Source of the DNA: Solitalea koreensis | GTDB lineage: Bacteria > Bacteroidota > Bacteroidia > Sphingobacteriales > Sphingobacteriaceae | DNA: 64,000 nt | Assembly: GCF_900182575.1 (NCBI RefSeq) | Contig: NZ_FXSZ01000004.1 | Coordinates: 307,262 to 371,261 of the forward strand | Direction of reading: 5' to 3' | In this document: positions 55,699 through 63,889 of the stretch, piece after piece | How positions within the stretch are numbered: the first letter of the stretch is position 1 | Layout: every line of letters starts with the position of its first letter | The notes under the pieces: generated by a model | Database searches by the model: none | What the model was told of the DNA's origin: nothing | What the model saw: the letters and a program-made list of their open reading frames with translations, nothing else | Translations under genes and position numbers: made by a program

Positions 55699-57240
55699 AT
55701 GAAGAAAATAGTGACCACTTCGGGTATAGAAATCAAAAAGGTATATACCGAAGTCAAGGCGGTAACTGATTTGCCGGGAGAATATCCTTTTACCAGAGGT
55801 GTTCAGCCCGATATGTATCGAGGAAAGCTATGGACAATGCGGCAGTATGCCGGTTTTTCAACTGCCGAAGAATCGAATAAGCGTTATCATTACCTATTGC
55901 AAAAAGGAACCATGGGGCTTTCTGTTGCATTTGATCTGCCTACTCAAATTGGGTATGACTCTGATCATGAATTGGCAGAAGGGGAAGTTGGTAAAGTAGG
56001 AGTTGCTATTGACTCATTGCGAGACATGGAAACTCTTTTTGATGGTATCGAGTTGCAGAAGATCACTACTTCGATGACGATCAATGCCACCGCTTCGACA
56101 CTGCTTGCCATGTATGCTGCTTTGGCAAAAAAACAAGGAGCAGATTTGAAGCAGATTTCGGGAACGATTCAAAATGATATTTTAAAAGAATATGCCGCAA
56201 GGGGAACTTATATTTACCCTCCTAAGCCTTCAATGCGAATCATTACCGATATTTTTGAATACTGTAGTGTTGAATTGCCTAAATGGAATACCATTTCAAT
56301 TTCGGGTTACCATATGAGAGAGGCTGGTTCAACAGCAGTTCAAGAGTTGGCATTTACCTTGGCTAATGGAAAAGCCTATTTAGAAGCTGCTCTTCATAAG
56401 GGGTTGGATATTAATGTTTTTTCAAAACGACTTTCTTTCTTCTTTAACGGACATAATAATTTCTTTGAGGAAGTAGCAAAGTTTCGCGCTGCAAGACGTA
56501 TGTGGGCTAAAATTACCAAGAATCTCGGTGCAACTGATCCTCGGGCACAACAATTACGTTTTCATACACAAACAGGTGGTTCAACATTAACAGCTCAGCA
56601 GCCAATGAATAATATCATGCGTGTAACCATTCAAGCTATGGCTGCAGTTATGGGAGGAACGCAATCGTTGCATACAAATGGATATGATGAAGCGTTGTCG
56701 TTACCAACTGAAGAAGCTGCTCGTATTGCCCTGCGTACCCAGCAACTCATCGCACAGGAAAGTGGTATAGTTGATACTGTTGATCCTCTGGCTGGTTCAT
56801 ACTTTGTCGAAGCACTTACAGATGAAGTAGAACGAATGGCTTGGGATTACATTGAACGCATTGATGCAATGGGAGGAGCAGTTGCTGCAATTGAAGCCGG
56901 TTATATTCAACAACAAATTGCTGATGCGGCCTATCAATATCAAAAAGACATCGAATCAGGAGAGCGGATTTTGGTGGGTGTAAACAAATTTCAGGAAGCT
57001 GAACCCCCATTTGATAAAGTGTTCAGAATTGATGATTCAATTCGTGCCATTCAAATGGAAAAGCTTACGGTGTTGAAAAACGACAGAAATCAATCGGCAG
57101 TTGATATTTCTTTAAATGAGTTAGAAGCGCGTGCGAAAGATGGTAGAAATTTAATGCCTTCAATTATGGAAAGTGTTGAAAATTATGCTACTTTAGGTGA
57201 AATCGCCACCACGCTCAGAGGGGTGTTTGGAGAATATTAA
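55699..57240 (+). CDS. Methylmalonyl-CoA mutase, catalytic (TIM-barrel) subunit without B12 domain
   Basis: 513 residues, ending after the barrel. The segment MRQYAGFSTAEESN holds Y50, the barrel has R168 (ARGTYIYPP) and H205 (SGYHMREAG). These match Y89, R207 and H244 of the Propionibacterium mutase as I recall it; isobutyryl-CoA mutases have Phe and Gln at the first two. So methylmalonyl-CoA is the likely substrate, with the reservation that R82 of that enzyme aligns with Lys here. The C-terminal cobalamin-binding domain is absent and must be a separate subunit; none is in the window. A terminator and dnaA follow. Confidence 0.88.
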   Translation: MKKIVTTSGIEIKKVYTEVKAVTDLPGEYPFTRGVQPDMYRGKLWTMRQYAGFSTAEESNKRYHYLLQKGTMGLSVAFDLPTQIGYDSDHELAEGEVGKVGVAIDSLRDMETLFDGIELQKITTSMTINATASTLLAMYAALAKKQGADLKQISGTIQNDILKEYAARGTYIYPPKPSMRIITDIFEYCSVELPKWNTISISGYHMREAGSTAVQELAFTLANGKAYLEAALHKGLDINVFSKRLSFFFNGHNNFFEEVAKFRAARRMWAKITKNLGATDPRAQQLRFHTQTGGSTLTAQQPMNNIMRVTIQAMAAVMGGTQSLHTNGYDEALSLPTEEAARIALRTQQLIAQESGIVDTVDPLAGSYFVEALTDEVERMAWDYIERIDAMGGAVAAIEAGYIQQQIADAAYQYQKDIESGERILVGVNKFQEAEPPFDKVFRIDDSIRAIQMEKLTVLKNDRNQSAVDISLNELEARAKDGRNLMPSIMESVENYATLGEIATTLRGVFGEY

Positions 57241-57345
57241 TCGTAATTATTAATTATATTTTATGATTTTGGGTTTATCTCTTTTGTAAATTAACAAATA
57301 AAGATATTAACACTCAAAATGAATAAATGAGCTCGATTTTGTCAT

Positions 57346-57384
57346 AAAACCGCGTTTTTACTATCAGAAACGCGGTTTTTTCTT
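57346..57384 (+). terminator. Rho-independent terminator after the mutase gene
   Basis: AAAACCGCGTTT and AAACGCGGTTTT form a 12-bp stem around 10 bases, ending in a T-rich run. Confidence 0.88.
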
Positions 57385-57499
57385 TTTTTGAGAAAAGTTT
57401 TTTTATTAACATTTTAAGTCCTATAATTGAAAAAGAAACAGGGCGAATGTTCATTTTCCCGACTCACTTAAAAATCAATCTTTTATAATTTTCGACGTA

Positions 57500-58933
57500 A
57501 TGATTATGAATAGAACTTGTCATTCTGTGTGGATGAATTGTCTTCAAATAATAAAAGACAACGTTCCTGCGCAAAGCTTCAAAACTTGGTTTGAGCCGAT
57601 AAAGGCTTTGAAGCTTGAGGGAAACGTATTGACCATACAGGTGCCTAGTGTTTTCTTTTACGAATGGCTGGAAGAACATTACGTTTCTCTATTGCGTAAA
57701 ACTATTAAGCATCAACTGGGAACAGGCGGTCGTTTAGAGTACAACATTGTTATGGAGCGTGCATCTGAACGTGGCAAGGGGCACACTATTAATGTGCCAA
57801 CCAACAGTAATGGGGAACTGAGAAACCATCCGGTTGCTATGCCCGTAACTTTAGGAGCAGATATCAAGAATCCTTTTGTTATACCAGGTTTAAAGAAGCT
57901 TAATATTGACCCTCAGCTTAACTCGAAATATTCATTCGATAATTTTGTAGAAGGTGATTGTAATCGTTTAGCACGTTCTGCAGGTTTTGCGGTGGCTGCT
58001 AAGCCGGGTGGTACTTCCTTTAATCCGTTATTTATATACGGTGGAGCCGGAATGGGGAAAACTCACCTAGCGCAAGCTATAGGGTCATCTGTTAAAACTT
58101 CTTATGCCGATAAAATGGTGCTTTACGTTCAGGCTGAAAAATTTGGTCAGCAGTTCGTAGACTCATTAAAGAACAATACTATCAATGATTTCGTGAATTT
58201 TTACCAGCTCATTGATGTGTTGATTATGGATGATGTTCAGTTTTTCTCAGGGAAAGAGAAAATGCAGGATATTTTCTTTACCATCTTTAATCATTTGCAC
58301 ACTAGTGGCAAGCAAATTATAATGACATGCGATAAGGCTCCGAAAGATTTAGTGGGCTTAGAAGAACGTTTGCTTTCGCGCTTTAAATGGGGGCTGTCTG
58401 CTGATTTACAGGTACCAGATCTGGATACTCGCATTGCTGTTCTGAATATGAAAATGCGTGCGGATGGTATCACTCTTCCGCATGAAGTTATAGAGTACGT
58501 GGCACATAATATTGATAACAATATTCGTGAACTTGAAGGTGCGTTGATTTCATTGCTTGCTCATTCAACATTGAATCGTAAGGAGATTGATCTTCCTTTG
58601 GCAAAACAAATGCTGAAGAACTTTATAAAGCATTCTTCTAAAGAAATCTCAATGGAGTCTATTCAAAAGTTAGTTTGCGAATACTTTGAGATCCCTATGG
58701 AAATGGTGAAGTCGAAAACGCGTAAGCGAGAAATTGTTCAGGCCCGTCAAATTTCGATGTACTTGGCTAAAAATCATACCAAAGCTTCTCTTAAAACAAT
58801 TGGGCAGTTTTATGGAGGTAGAGATCATTCTACTGTGATTTACGCATGTCAAACGGTAGAGGATTTGATTGATACGGATAAGAAATTCAAGAATTGGGTT
58901 CAGGATATTCAAAAGAAGTTAAAAATGAGCTAA
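57500..58933 (+). CDS. dnaA: Chromosomal replication initiator protein DnaA
   Basis: 477 residues. Domain I (about 1-85), a linker, then the AAA+ domain with Walker A GGAGMGKTH (181-189), Walker B LIMDDVQFF and sensor motifs, and the C-terminal DNA-binding domain with GGRDHSTVIYAC. It starts replication by binding DnaA boxes. The frame opens with MIMNRTCHSV; the second Met is three codons on and is equally possible. dnaN is not adjacent, and no TTATCCACA box was seen on either side. Confidence 0.96.
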   Translation: MIMNRTCHSVWMNCLQIIKDNVPAQSFKTWFEPIKALKLEGNVLTIQVPSVFFYEWLEEHYVSLLRKTIKHQLGTGGRLEYNIVMERASERGKGHTINVPTNSNGELRNHPVAMPVTLGADIKNPFVIPGLKKLNIDPQLNSKYSFDNFVEGDCNRLARSAGFAVAAKPGGTSFNPLFIYGGAGMGKTHLAQAIGSSVKTSYADKMVLYVQAEKFGQQFVDSLKNNTINDFVNFYQLIDVLIMDDVQFFSGKEKMQDIFFTIFNHLHTSGKQIIMTCDKAPKDLVGLEERLLSRFKWGLSADLQVPDLDTRIAVLNMKMRADGITLPHEVIEYVAHNIDNNIRELEGALISLLAHSTLNRKEIDLPLAKQMLKNFIKHSSKEISMESIQKLVCEYFEIPMEMVKSKTRKREIVQARQISMYLAKNHTKASLKTIGQFYGGRDHSTVIYACQTVEDLIDTDKKFKNWVQDIQKKLKMS

Positions 58934-59289
58934 GGCTTATAAAAATACTTAATGTAGATAATGAAGGCTGTTTCGAATATAGAAACAGCTTTTTTTATAT
59001 AGGTTAGATCTGTAAATAAAACAAGTCCGCTTGATATTGTTGAAATGTAAAACGATCATTATTAAATTTTTTAACGATCACTTTAAAATCAACTTTATCT
59101 TAACGGACTTGACGGAATAAAAATTCCAATTTTACTTCTACTCCTCTAACGCACACAATGAGGAGTAATACTTTGCAGAGTATTAAACTCTGCTGTGCGC
59201 AAAAAAAAGGAACTGTTAAACTGATATAAATTTACGACTATTTGTTTTAAAACTTATATGTTTAATGCTTTTTTTGTTTTATTCATTGA
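58934..59289. other. Structured intergenic region after dnaA
   Basis: 356 bases without a gene. It holds the dnaA terminator, an inverted repeat CAAGTCCG/CGGACTTG (59022-59029, 59104-59111) enclosing two copies of AACGATCA (59051-59058, 59073-59080), and a nested pair of alternative hairpins at about 59152-59205. The short Pro-rich frame near 59258 is an antisense shadow of the Gly-rich tail of the TPM gene. Confidence 0.6.
58964..58997 (+). terminator. Rho-independent terminator after dnaA
   Basis: GGCTGTTTC and GAAACAGCT form an 8-9 bp stem around six bases, followed by seven T. Confidence 0.85.
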
Positions 59290-60087
59290 TTACCAGCTGT
59301 CTCCGGCTCCACCTCCGCCAAAACTGCCACCACCGAATCCTCCAAAGCCTCCACTGTCACCGCCACCGAAGCCTCCGCCCCCTCCTGTAAAATCATCCCA
59401 GTTACCACGATTTCTATGTCCTCTATTTCCAAGCATGGTCATCAACATCCAGAAAGGAAGATCAGATCCGGCGCCTCGTCCTGCTATGTGTTGGTATTGG
59501 CTTCGTCTGCTTATGAAAGAAATTACGATGAATACAAGAAATATGATTAGAAAGACAGGAAAAACTCCAATTCCTTTTGAATGAGATGGATCTGCTTGGT
59601 ATTCACCTGATGCAAGTTTAATAAGCGCATCTGTGCCATCTTCTATTCCTTTGTAATAATTACCAGCCTGATATGAAGGTTTAATTATCGTAGAGGTAAT
59701 TCGTTTTGCATATGCATCAGGTATAGCACCTTCCAAGCCATAACCAACGGCAATAAATACTTTTCTATCCTTCATTGAAGTTAGTAGCAATACCCCGTTG
59801 CGTTTATCTTTTTGGCCAATACCCCATTTGTCGCCTAATTTAAAAGCATAGTCAGAAATATCATATCCATTTAAAGAAGGTATTATAACTACAGCTATTT
59901 GAGTGCTGCTGGAATCGTTAAAAGCTACCAGCTTCCGTTCTAATATGGCTTTTTGTTCAGGTGTAAGTGTATTGGTATAGTCATTTACCAAACGAGGAGG
60001 ATTGGGTCGTTCTGGTAAATCTTGAGCAAAGGAACACAGTGTAACCAGTAAAAATATTAAGGTAAAAATTGGCTTTAGTTTAGTCAT
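59290..60087 (-). CDS. TPM-domain membrane protein with Gly-rich tail (YgcG-like)
   Basis: 265 residues from the ATG at 60087, giving a signal peptide that ends in SFAQ; the frame extends 29 codons further, into the preceding gene. The TPM domain (about 35-160) has LVNDYTNTLTPEQ, the RNGVLLL strand and GYGLEGAIPDAYAKRI. One membrane helix (about 183-203) and a tail of almost only Gly, Phe and Ser ending in GAGDSW follow. Family function is unclear; proposed roles include membrane-protein quality control. It overlaps the preceding gene by 8 bases. Confidence 0.88.
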   Translation of the reverse strand: MTKLKPIFTLIFLLVTLCSFAQDLPERPNPPRLVNDYTNTLTPEQKAILERKLVAFNDSSSTQIAVVIIPSLNGYDISDYAFKLGDKWGIGQKDKRNGVLLLTSMKDRKVFIAVGYGLEGAIPDAYAKRITSTIIKPSYQAGNYYKGIEDGTDALIKLASGEYQADPSHSKGIGVFPVFLIIFLVFIVISFISRRSQYQHIAGRGAGSDLPFWMLMTMLGNRGHRNRGNWDDFTGGGGGFGGGDSGGFGGFGGGSFGGGGAGDSW

Positions 60088-60511
60088 TGCCGATGTATAT
60101 ATCGTCTGAAAGTTCATTTTTATCATCACTTGTATATGGGAAATATTTCTGCAAGGCGCGGCCTGCTTCTTCAATGCCTAGAATCACACCATCAACCAAA
60201 TTCCCTTCTTTAAATGAACTACGCATAATTTCTTTTGTTTTATTCCAAAACTCAGTTTCGACAACAGCATTAATTCCTGCATCTCCTATAATTGCAAATT
60301 TGTGGTCATCAATTGCCAGGTAAATAAGCACTCCGTTGCGTTCTCGAGTGTTATGCATTTCAAGTTCTTTAAAATAAAACACAGCTCGGTCGAGAACATC
60401 TTCGGAACAGCGTCTTTCTACACAAACTCTTATTTCTCCAGAGGTTAATGATTCGGCTGCTTGAATGGCTTTTTTAACTCTTTGTTTATTGTGTTCTTGA
60501 AGGAAAGGCAT
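60080..60511 (-). CDS. TPM-domain protein, soluble form
   Basis: 143 residues, no signal peptide or membrane helix. It has the TPM pattern: SGEIRVCVERR, RNGVLIYLAIDDHKFAIIGD and FKEGNLVDGVILGIEEAG. It sits between lemA and the membrane TPM gene, and overlaps the latter by 8 bases. The lemA-TPM-TPM arrangement recurs in many Bacteroidetes, suggesting one membrane-associated unit. Biochemical function unknown. Confidence 0.85.
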   Translation of the reverse strand: MPFLQEHNKQRVKKAIQAAESLTSGEIRVCVERRCSEDVLDRAVFYFKELEMHNTRERNGVLIYLAIDDHKFAIIGDAGINAVVETEFWNKTKEIMRSSFKEGNLVDGVILGIEEAGRALQKYFPYTSDDKNELSDDIYIGND

Positions 60512-60538
60512 GATTTATAAAATTAGAGTTGCATAATA

Positions 60539-60569
60539 TGAAATCGGGTCGTAATTCGACCCGATTTCA
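60539..60569 (-). other. Strong hairpin inside the lemA/TPM operon
   Basis: A perfect 13-bp stem, TGAAATCGGGTCG with CGACCCGATTTCA around TAATT, between lemA and the first TPM gene. There is no T run on either strand, so it is not a standard terminator. An RNA stabiliser, processing site or partial attenuator are possible. Confidence 0.6.
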
Positions 60570-60603
60570 CTGTTCTACTATTTTAATTTGTCAGTAGTCC
60601 CTA

Positions 60604-61188
60604 TTAAAATTGAACGGTTGGAGCTTTTTCTGAGCCTGCTGCAGCTTGGAAATAAGGTTTCTCTGCAAAACCAAACATTCCCGCATAAAGATTATTAGGA
60701 AAACGTTTTACTGTTGTGTTATAATCACCGGTTACTTCATTGAATTTATTACGCTCCACTGAAATACGGTTTTCTGTACCTTCTAATTGCGCCTGCAGTT
60801 CCAGGAAGTTTTGATTAGCCTTTAATTCCGGATATTTTTCAACGGTTACTAATAACCTTGATAATGCAGAGCTTACGCCTTGCTGTGCTTCTTGAAATTT
60901 TTGAAAGTTTTCAGGGTTCAAATTGTTTGCATCAATGTTTACAGCAGTGGCTTTAGCACGTGCTTCTATTACTTGTGTAAGCGTTTCTTTTTCAAAATTT
61001 GCATAACCTTTTACAGTATTTACCAAATTTGGAATTAGATCAGCACGACGTTGATAAGATGTTTGTACCTGGCCCCATTGTTTCTTAACATTTTGGTCTA
61101 ATGTTACCATGTTATTGTAGCCATTGCAGCCGCCTACTAGTAAAAAAAGGGCTAAGAAAGCGATAATGCCTAAAGAGATTTTTTTCAT
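60604..61188 (-). CDS. lemA: LemA family lipoprotein
   Basis: 194 residues. The N-terminal signal ends in LLVGGC, a lipobox, so Cys21 is probably lipidated. The rest is the helical LemA domain: YNNMVTLDQNVKKQW, QRRADLIPNLVNTVKGYA and the terminal NRISVERNKFNEVTGDYNTTVKRFPNNLYA (core NRISVERNKFNEV). LemA proteins are membrane-associated with no clear biochemical role. First gene of a lemA-TPM-TPM run. Confidence 0.92.
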   Translation of the reverse strand: MKKISLGIIAFLALFLLVGGCNGYNNMVTLDQNVKKQWGQVQTSYQRRADLIPNLVNTVKGYANFEKETLTQVIEARAKATAVNIDANNLNPENFQKFQEAQQGVSSALSRLLVTVEKYPELKANQNFLELQAQLEGTENRISVERNKFNEVTGDYNTTVKRFPNNLYAGMFGFAEKPYFQAAAGSEKAPTVQF

Positions 61189-61209
61189 ATTTAACTAAAA
61201 TGTTTTAAC

Positions 61210-61217
61210 CAAATCTA
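61210..61217 (-). promoter_or_regulatory. -7 promoter element for the lemA operon
   Basis: TAGATTTG on the minus strand, 21 bases before the lemA ATG. No TTG at -33 spacing. Confidence 0.5.
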
Positions 61218-61255
61218 CAAAAAATATGCTAGAGGGTTTATTTTTTGAATTGTTA

Positions 61256-61263
61256 TAACTTTG
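61256..61263 (+). promoter_or_regulatory. -7 promoter element for the FAD oxidoreductase gene
   Basis: TAACTTTG matches TAnnTTTG, 37 bases before the ATG. It lies back to back with the lemA promoter. No -33 TTG. Confidence 0.45.
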
Positions 61264-61300
61264 TCTTGGTTTCAGAATAAATATCTGACAATAAAACACG

Positions 61301-62842
61301 ATGATTCAAGAACTCGAACTGACAATCCTACCTGATTTTATTAATGATGATAATCAGCTTCGTAAGCAGCTTGTTGCTAAACTAAAGATTAATACAAATC
61401 GTATTTCTGGTTTTCTTATACTTAAACGATCTATCGACGCACGTTCCAAACAAACCATTTATCGCATTAAGGTGAAGGTTTTTGTTGATGAACCTGCACA
61501 AGTGCCTGAAATTCAAAATGCAGCGTATAAAAACGTACAAGATAGTAAGGTTGTAATTGTAGTTGGTGCTGGTCCTGCGGGTATGTTTGCAGCTTTGCGC
61601 TTAATCGAATTAGGGTTAAAGCCCATTGTAATTGAACGGGGTAAGGATGTTAAGCAGCGTCGTCGCGACTTAGCCAACATTAATAAACAAGGTATTGTAA
61701 ACCCTGAAAGTAATTATTGCTTTGGAGAGGGTGGTGCTGGAACCTATTCGGATGGTAAGCTTTATACCCGATCGACCAAACGCGGTGATGTTAACAAAGT
61801 GCTCGAGACATTTGTATCACATGGAGCTTCTGAAGATATTTTGATAGATGCTCGTCCGCATATTGGAACCAATAAATTACCGCAGATTATTACTGCAATG
61901 CGAGAGAGTATTCTAAACGCAGGTGGTGAAATTCATTTCAATACTAAAGTTACTGATCTTGATGTTCAATTTGGTGCCGTAAGAGGAGTAATAACTGATA
62001 AAGGTTCGTTTAACTCTGATCATGTTATACTGGCAACCGGACATTCGGCCCGTGATATTTTCTATTTGCTCGATCGCAAGAATATATTAATTGAAGCCAA
62101 GCCATTTGCACTGGGCGTACGAATTGAACATCCGCAGGAAGTAATTGATAAAGTGCAGTATCGTTGTGAAGTTCGTCATGATAATCTTCCTCCGGCTTAC
62201 TATAGTTTAGTCGAACAAGTAAATAATCGGGGTGTGTTCTCATTTTGTATGTGTCCGGGCGGAATTATTGCGCCTTGCGCAACGGATTTTGATGAGATTG
62301 TTGTAAATGGTTGGTCTCCTTCAAAGCGAAATAATCCTTATGCAAATTCAGGAACCGTAGTTCAGGTTAATTTGGAAGATGTTCCGAGCAGTGATAAGAA
62401 TCCCTTGGCGATGCTTCATTTTCAACAGCAAATTGAGCAGCAGGCCTTTAAAGTTGGAGGAGGTTTGTTAAAAGCCCCTGCACAACGGATGGTGGACTTT
62501 GTAAATGGTAAGATTTCATCCACACTTCCTGATTGCTCTTACCTTCCTGGTATTGTAAGTTCTAATTTATATGATGTACTTCCTGCTTTTGTTTCGAAAA
62601 GTTTAAAAGGAGCCTTGCCTGTTTTTGGACAAAAAATGAAAGGATATTATAGCAATGATGCGGTTTTGGTGGGAGTAGAATCAAGAACATCCTCTCCTGT
62701 ACGTATTCCTCGTGATAAAGAAACATTGCAGCATCCTCAAGTGAAAGGTTTGTATCCATGTGCGGAGGGGGCCGGTTATGCAGGAGGTATAGTTTCGGCC
62801 GCTATTGATGGAATTAAATGCGCGGAGGCTGTGTTGTTATAA
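61301..62842 (+). CDS. FAD-dependent oxidoreductase (COG2509-like)
   Basis: 513 residues. An N-terminal segment of about 80 residues precedes the FAD-binding motif VVGAGPAGMFAALRLIELG and the following acidic residue in IVIERG. NYCFGEGGAGTYSDGKLYTR and the C-terminal CAEGAGYAGGIVSAAIDG are the signatures of this uncharacterised dehydrogenase group. Substrate unknown. Two Cys (FCMCPGG) lie in the middle. It appears to start an operon or monocistronic unit divergent from lemA. Confidence 0.87.
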   Translation: MIQELELTILPDFINDDNQLRKQLVAKLKINTNRISGFLILKRSIDARSKQTIYRIKVKVFVDEPAQVPEIQNAAYKNVQDSKVVIVVGAGPAGMFAALRLIELGLKPIVIERGKDVKQRRRDLANINKQGIVNPESNYCFGEGGAGTYSDGKLYTRSTKRGDVNKVLETFVSHGASEDILIDARPHIGTNKLPQIITAMRESILNAGGEIHFNTKVTDLDVQFGAVRGVITDKGSFNSDHVILATGHSARDIFYLLDRKNILIEAKPFALGVRIEHPQEVIDKVQYRCEVRHDNLPPAYYSLVEQVNNRGVFSFCMCPGGIIAPCATDFDEIVVNGWSPSKRNNPYANSGTVVQVNLEDVPSSDKNPLAMLHFQQQIEQQAFKVGGGLLKAPAQRMVDFVNGKISSTLPDCSYLPGIVSSNLYDVLPAFVSKSLKGALPVFGQKMKGYYSNDAVLVGVESRTSSPVRIPRDKETLQHPQVKGLYPCAEGAGYAGGIVSAAIDGIKCAEAVLL

Positions 62843-62903
62843 TCTCTCTAAATCATTAAACTAATTTTAAGCTCATGGGTTAATTAAGTAAGAAATTCAA
62901 TCC

Positions 62904-63368
62904 ATGGATAAGAAATTAAGATTAATTGTAGCGCTTCAAGAGGCAGCATTGGAGATTAGAAACAATTCATCCTATCAATGGGGGCATATGGGAAGCTGTA
63001 ATTGCGGTTTCCTAGTTCAAAAGCTTACTAACCTTGATAAAGGTAAGATTCATCAAATGGCTATGGTCCGTGAAGGTGATTGGCGTGAGCAATTGGAGGA
63101 ATATTGCCCCAATTCCGGTTATCCCATTGATCATCTTATATTCGATTTGCTTCAATTTGGATTAACAACACAAGAATTGGCACATCTTGAGCGCCTCTCC
63201 GATCCACGCATTCTTAATTGTATTGGTACGGAAGGGGGCAAATTGAATTTTAATGATTCAGAACATGCTGCTTTGTATATGAGTACGTGGGCCAACATGC
63301 TTGTAGATCAATATTCAAATTCAGTAGATCTGATTAAATTGGGATTCTTACATAATCAATCTGCATAG
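62904..63368 (+). CDS. Conserved-looking protein of unknown function
   Basis: 154 residues, soluble, no signal peptide. Notable residues are a CxC pair in GSCNCGFL, a further Cys in EEYCPNSGYP, and many His. The C-terminal half is helical. I do not recognise the family. Codon use and clean boundaries support a real gene; it starts 61 bases after the oxidoreductase and is followed by the CoA-binding gene after 31 bases. Confidence 0.75.
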   Translation: MDKKLRLIVALQEAALEIRNNSSYQWGHMGSCNCGFLVQKLTNLDKGKIHQMAMVREGDWREQLEEYCPNSGYPIDHLIFDLLQFGLTTQELAHLERLSDPRILNCIGTEGGKLNFNDSEHAALYMSTWANMLVDQYSNSVDLIKLGFLHNQSA

Positions 63369-63399
63369 ATTATTAATCGATGTTGTTTTAACATTATAT

Positions 63400-63768
63400 A
63401 TGTCTGAAAAAAAGAAAACATTAGTCCTTGGGGCATCTATTAATCCTGAACGTTACTCTTACAAAGCAATTCATCGATTGGTTCAACATGGGCATCCTGT
63501 GGTGGCTATTGGAATGAGCTCCGGAGAAGTTGCGGGAATACACATAGAGCAAGTAAATCATATTTATAAAGATATAGACACGATTACTTTATATGTAGGT
63601 CCTTTAAATCAACCCTTTTTTTATAACTATATAATAGATACGAAACCCAAACGAATCATTTTTAATCCAGGGACTGAAAATCAGGAATTATTAAAACTTG
63701 CTGTGGAAAATGGTATTGAAACGGAATTAGCCTGTACGCTGGTACTGTTGTCAGTAAATAATTATTAG
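63400..63768 (+). CDS. CoA-binding domain protein
   Basis: 122 residues, a small Rossmann-type CoA-binding domain. KTLVLGASINPERYSYKAI, VAIGMSSGEVAG and RIIFNPGTEN follow the pattern of the YccU/CoA_binding group, with a usual conserved Cys in the ELACTLVLL segment. Ligand and role are unknown. Last gene before the stable RNA-like promoter at the right edge. Confidence 0.85.
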   Translation: MSEKKKTLVLGASINPERYSYKAIHRLVQHGHPVVAIGMSSGEVAGIHIEQVNHIYKDIDTITLYVGPLNQPFFYNYIIDTKPKRIIFNPGTENQELLKLAVENGIETELACTLVLLSVNNY

Positions 63769-63860
63769 GTAGATTGGTAGATCTTTTCTCTTATTTCAAG
63801 TTTTTAACCTTGGTTTATAGTAGCTTGAGTACTTTGATTAAAAAAGATTTTTATTGTCGC

Positions 63861-63889
63861 TTGTAAAGGCGAAAATTTTTCTACTTTTG
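63861..63889 (+). promoter_or_regulatory. Strong Bacteroidetes promoter, probably for an rRNA operon beyond the window
   Basis: TTG (63861-63863), an 18-base spacer and TACTTTTG (63882-63889). It is followed by a GC-rich leader with a hairpin CCGCTG/CAGCGG (63894-63919) and no start codon with a sustained frame up to 64000. This looks like an rRNA leader, for example the segment TTGAAAGGGTAGAAAG. That a 16S gene follows is inference. Confidence 0.5.

Noticed and set aside
57241..59289. Replication origin next to dnaA
   Set aside because: No TTATCCACA-type boxes were found on either side; only AT richness and unrelated repeats are seen.
59258..59584. Pro-rich frame on the plus strand
   Set aside because: It is antisense to the Gly-rich tail of the TPM protein; the Pro codons are the complement of Gly codons.
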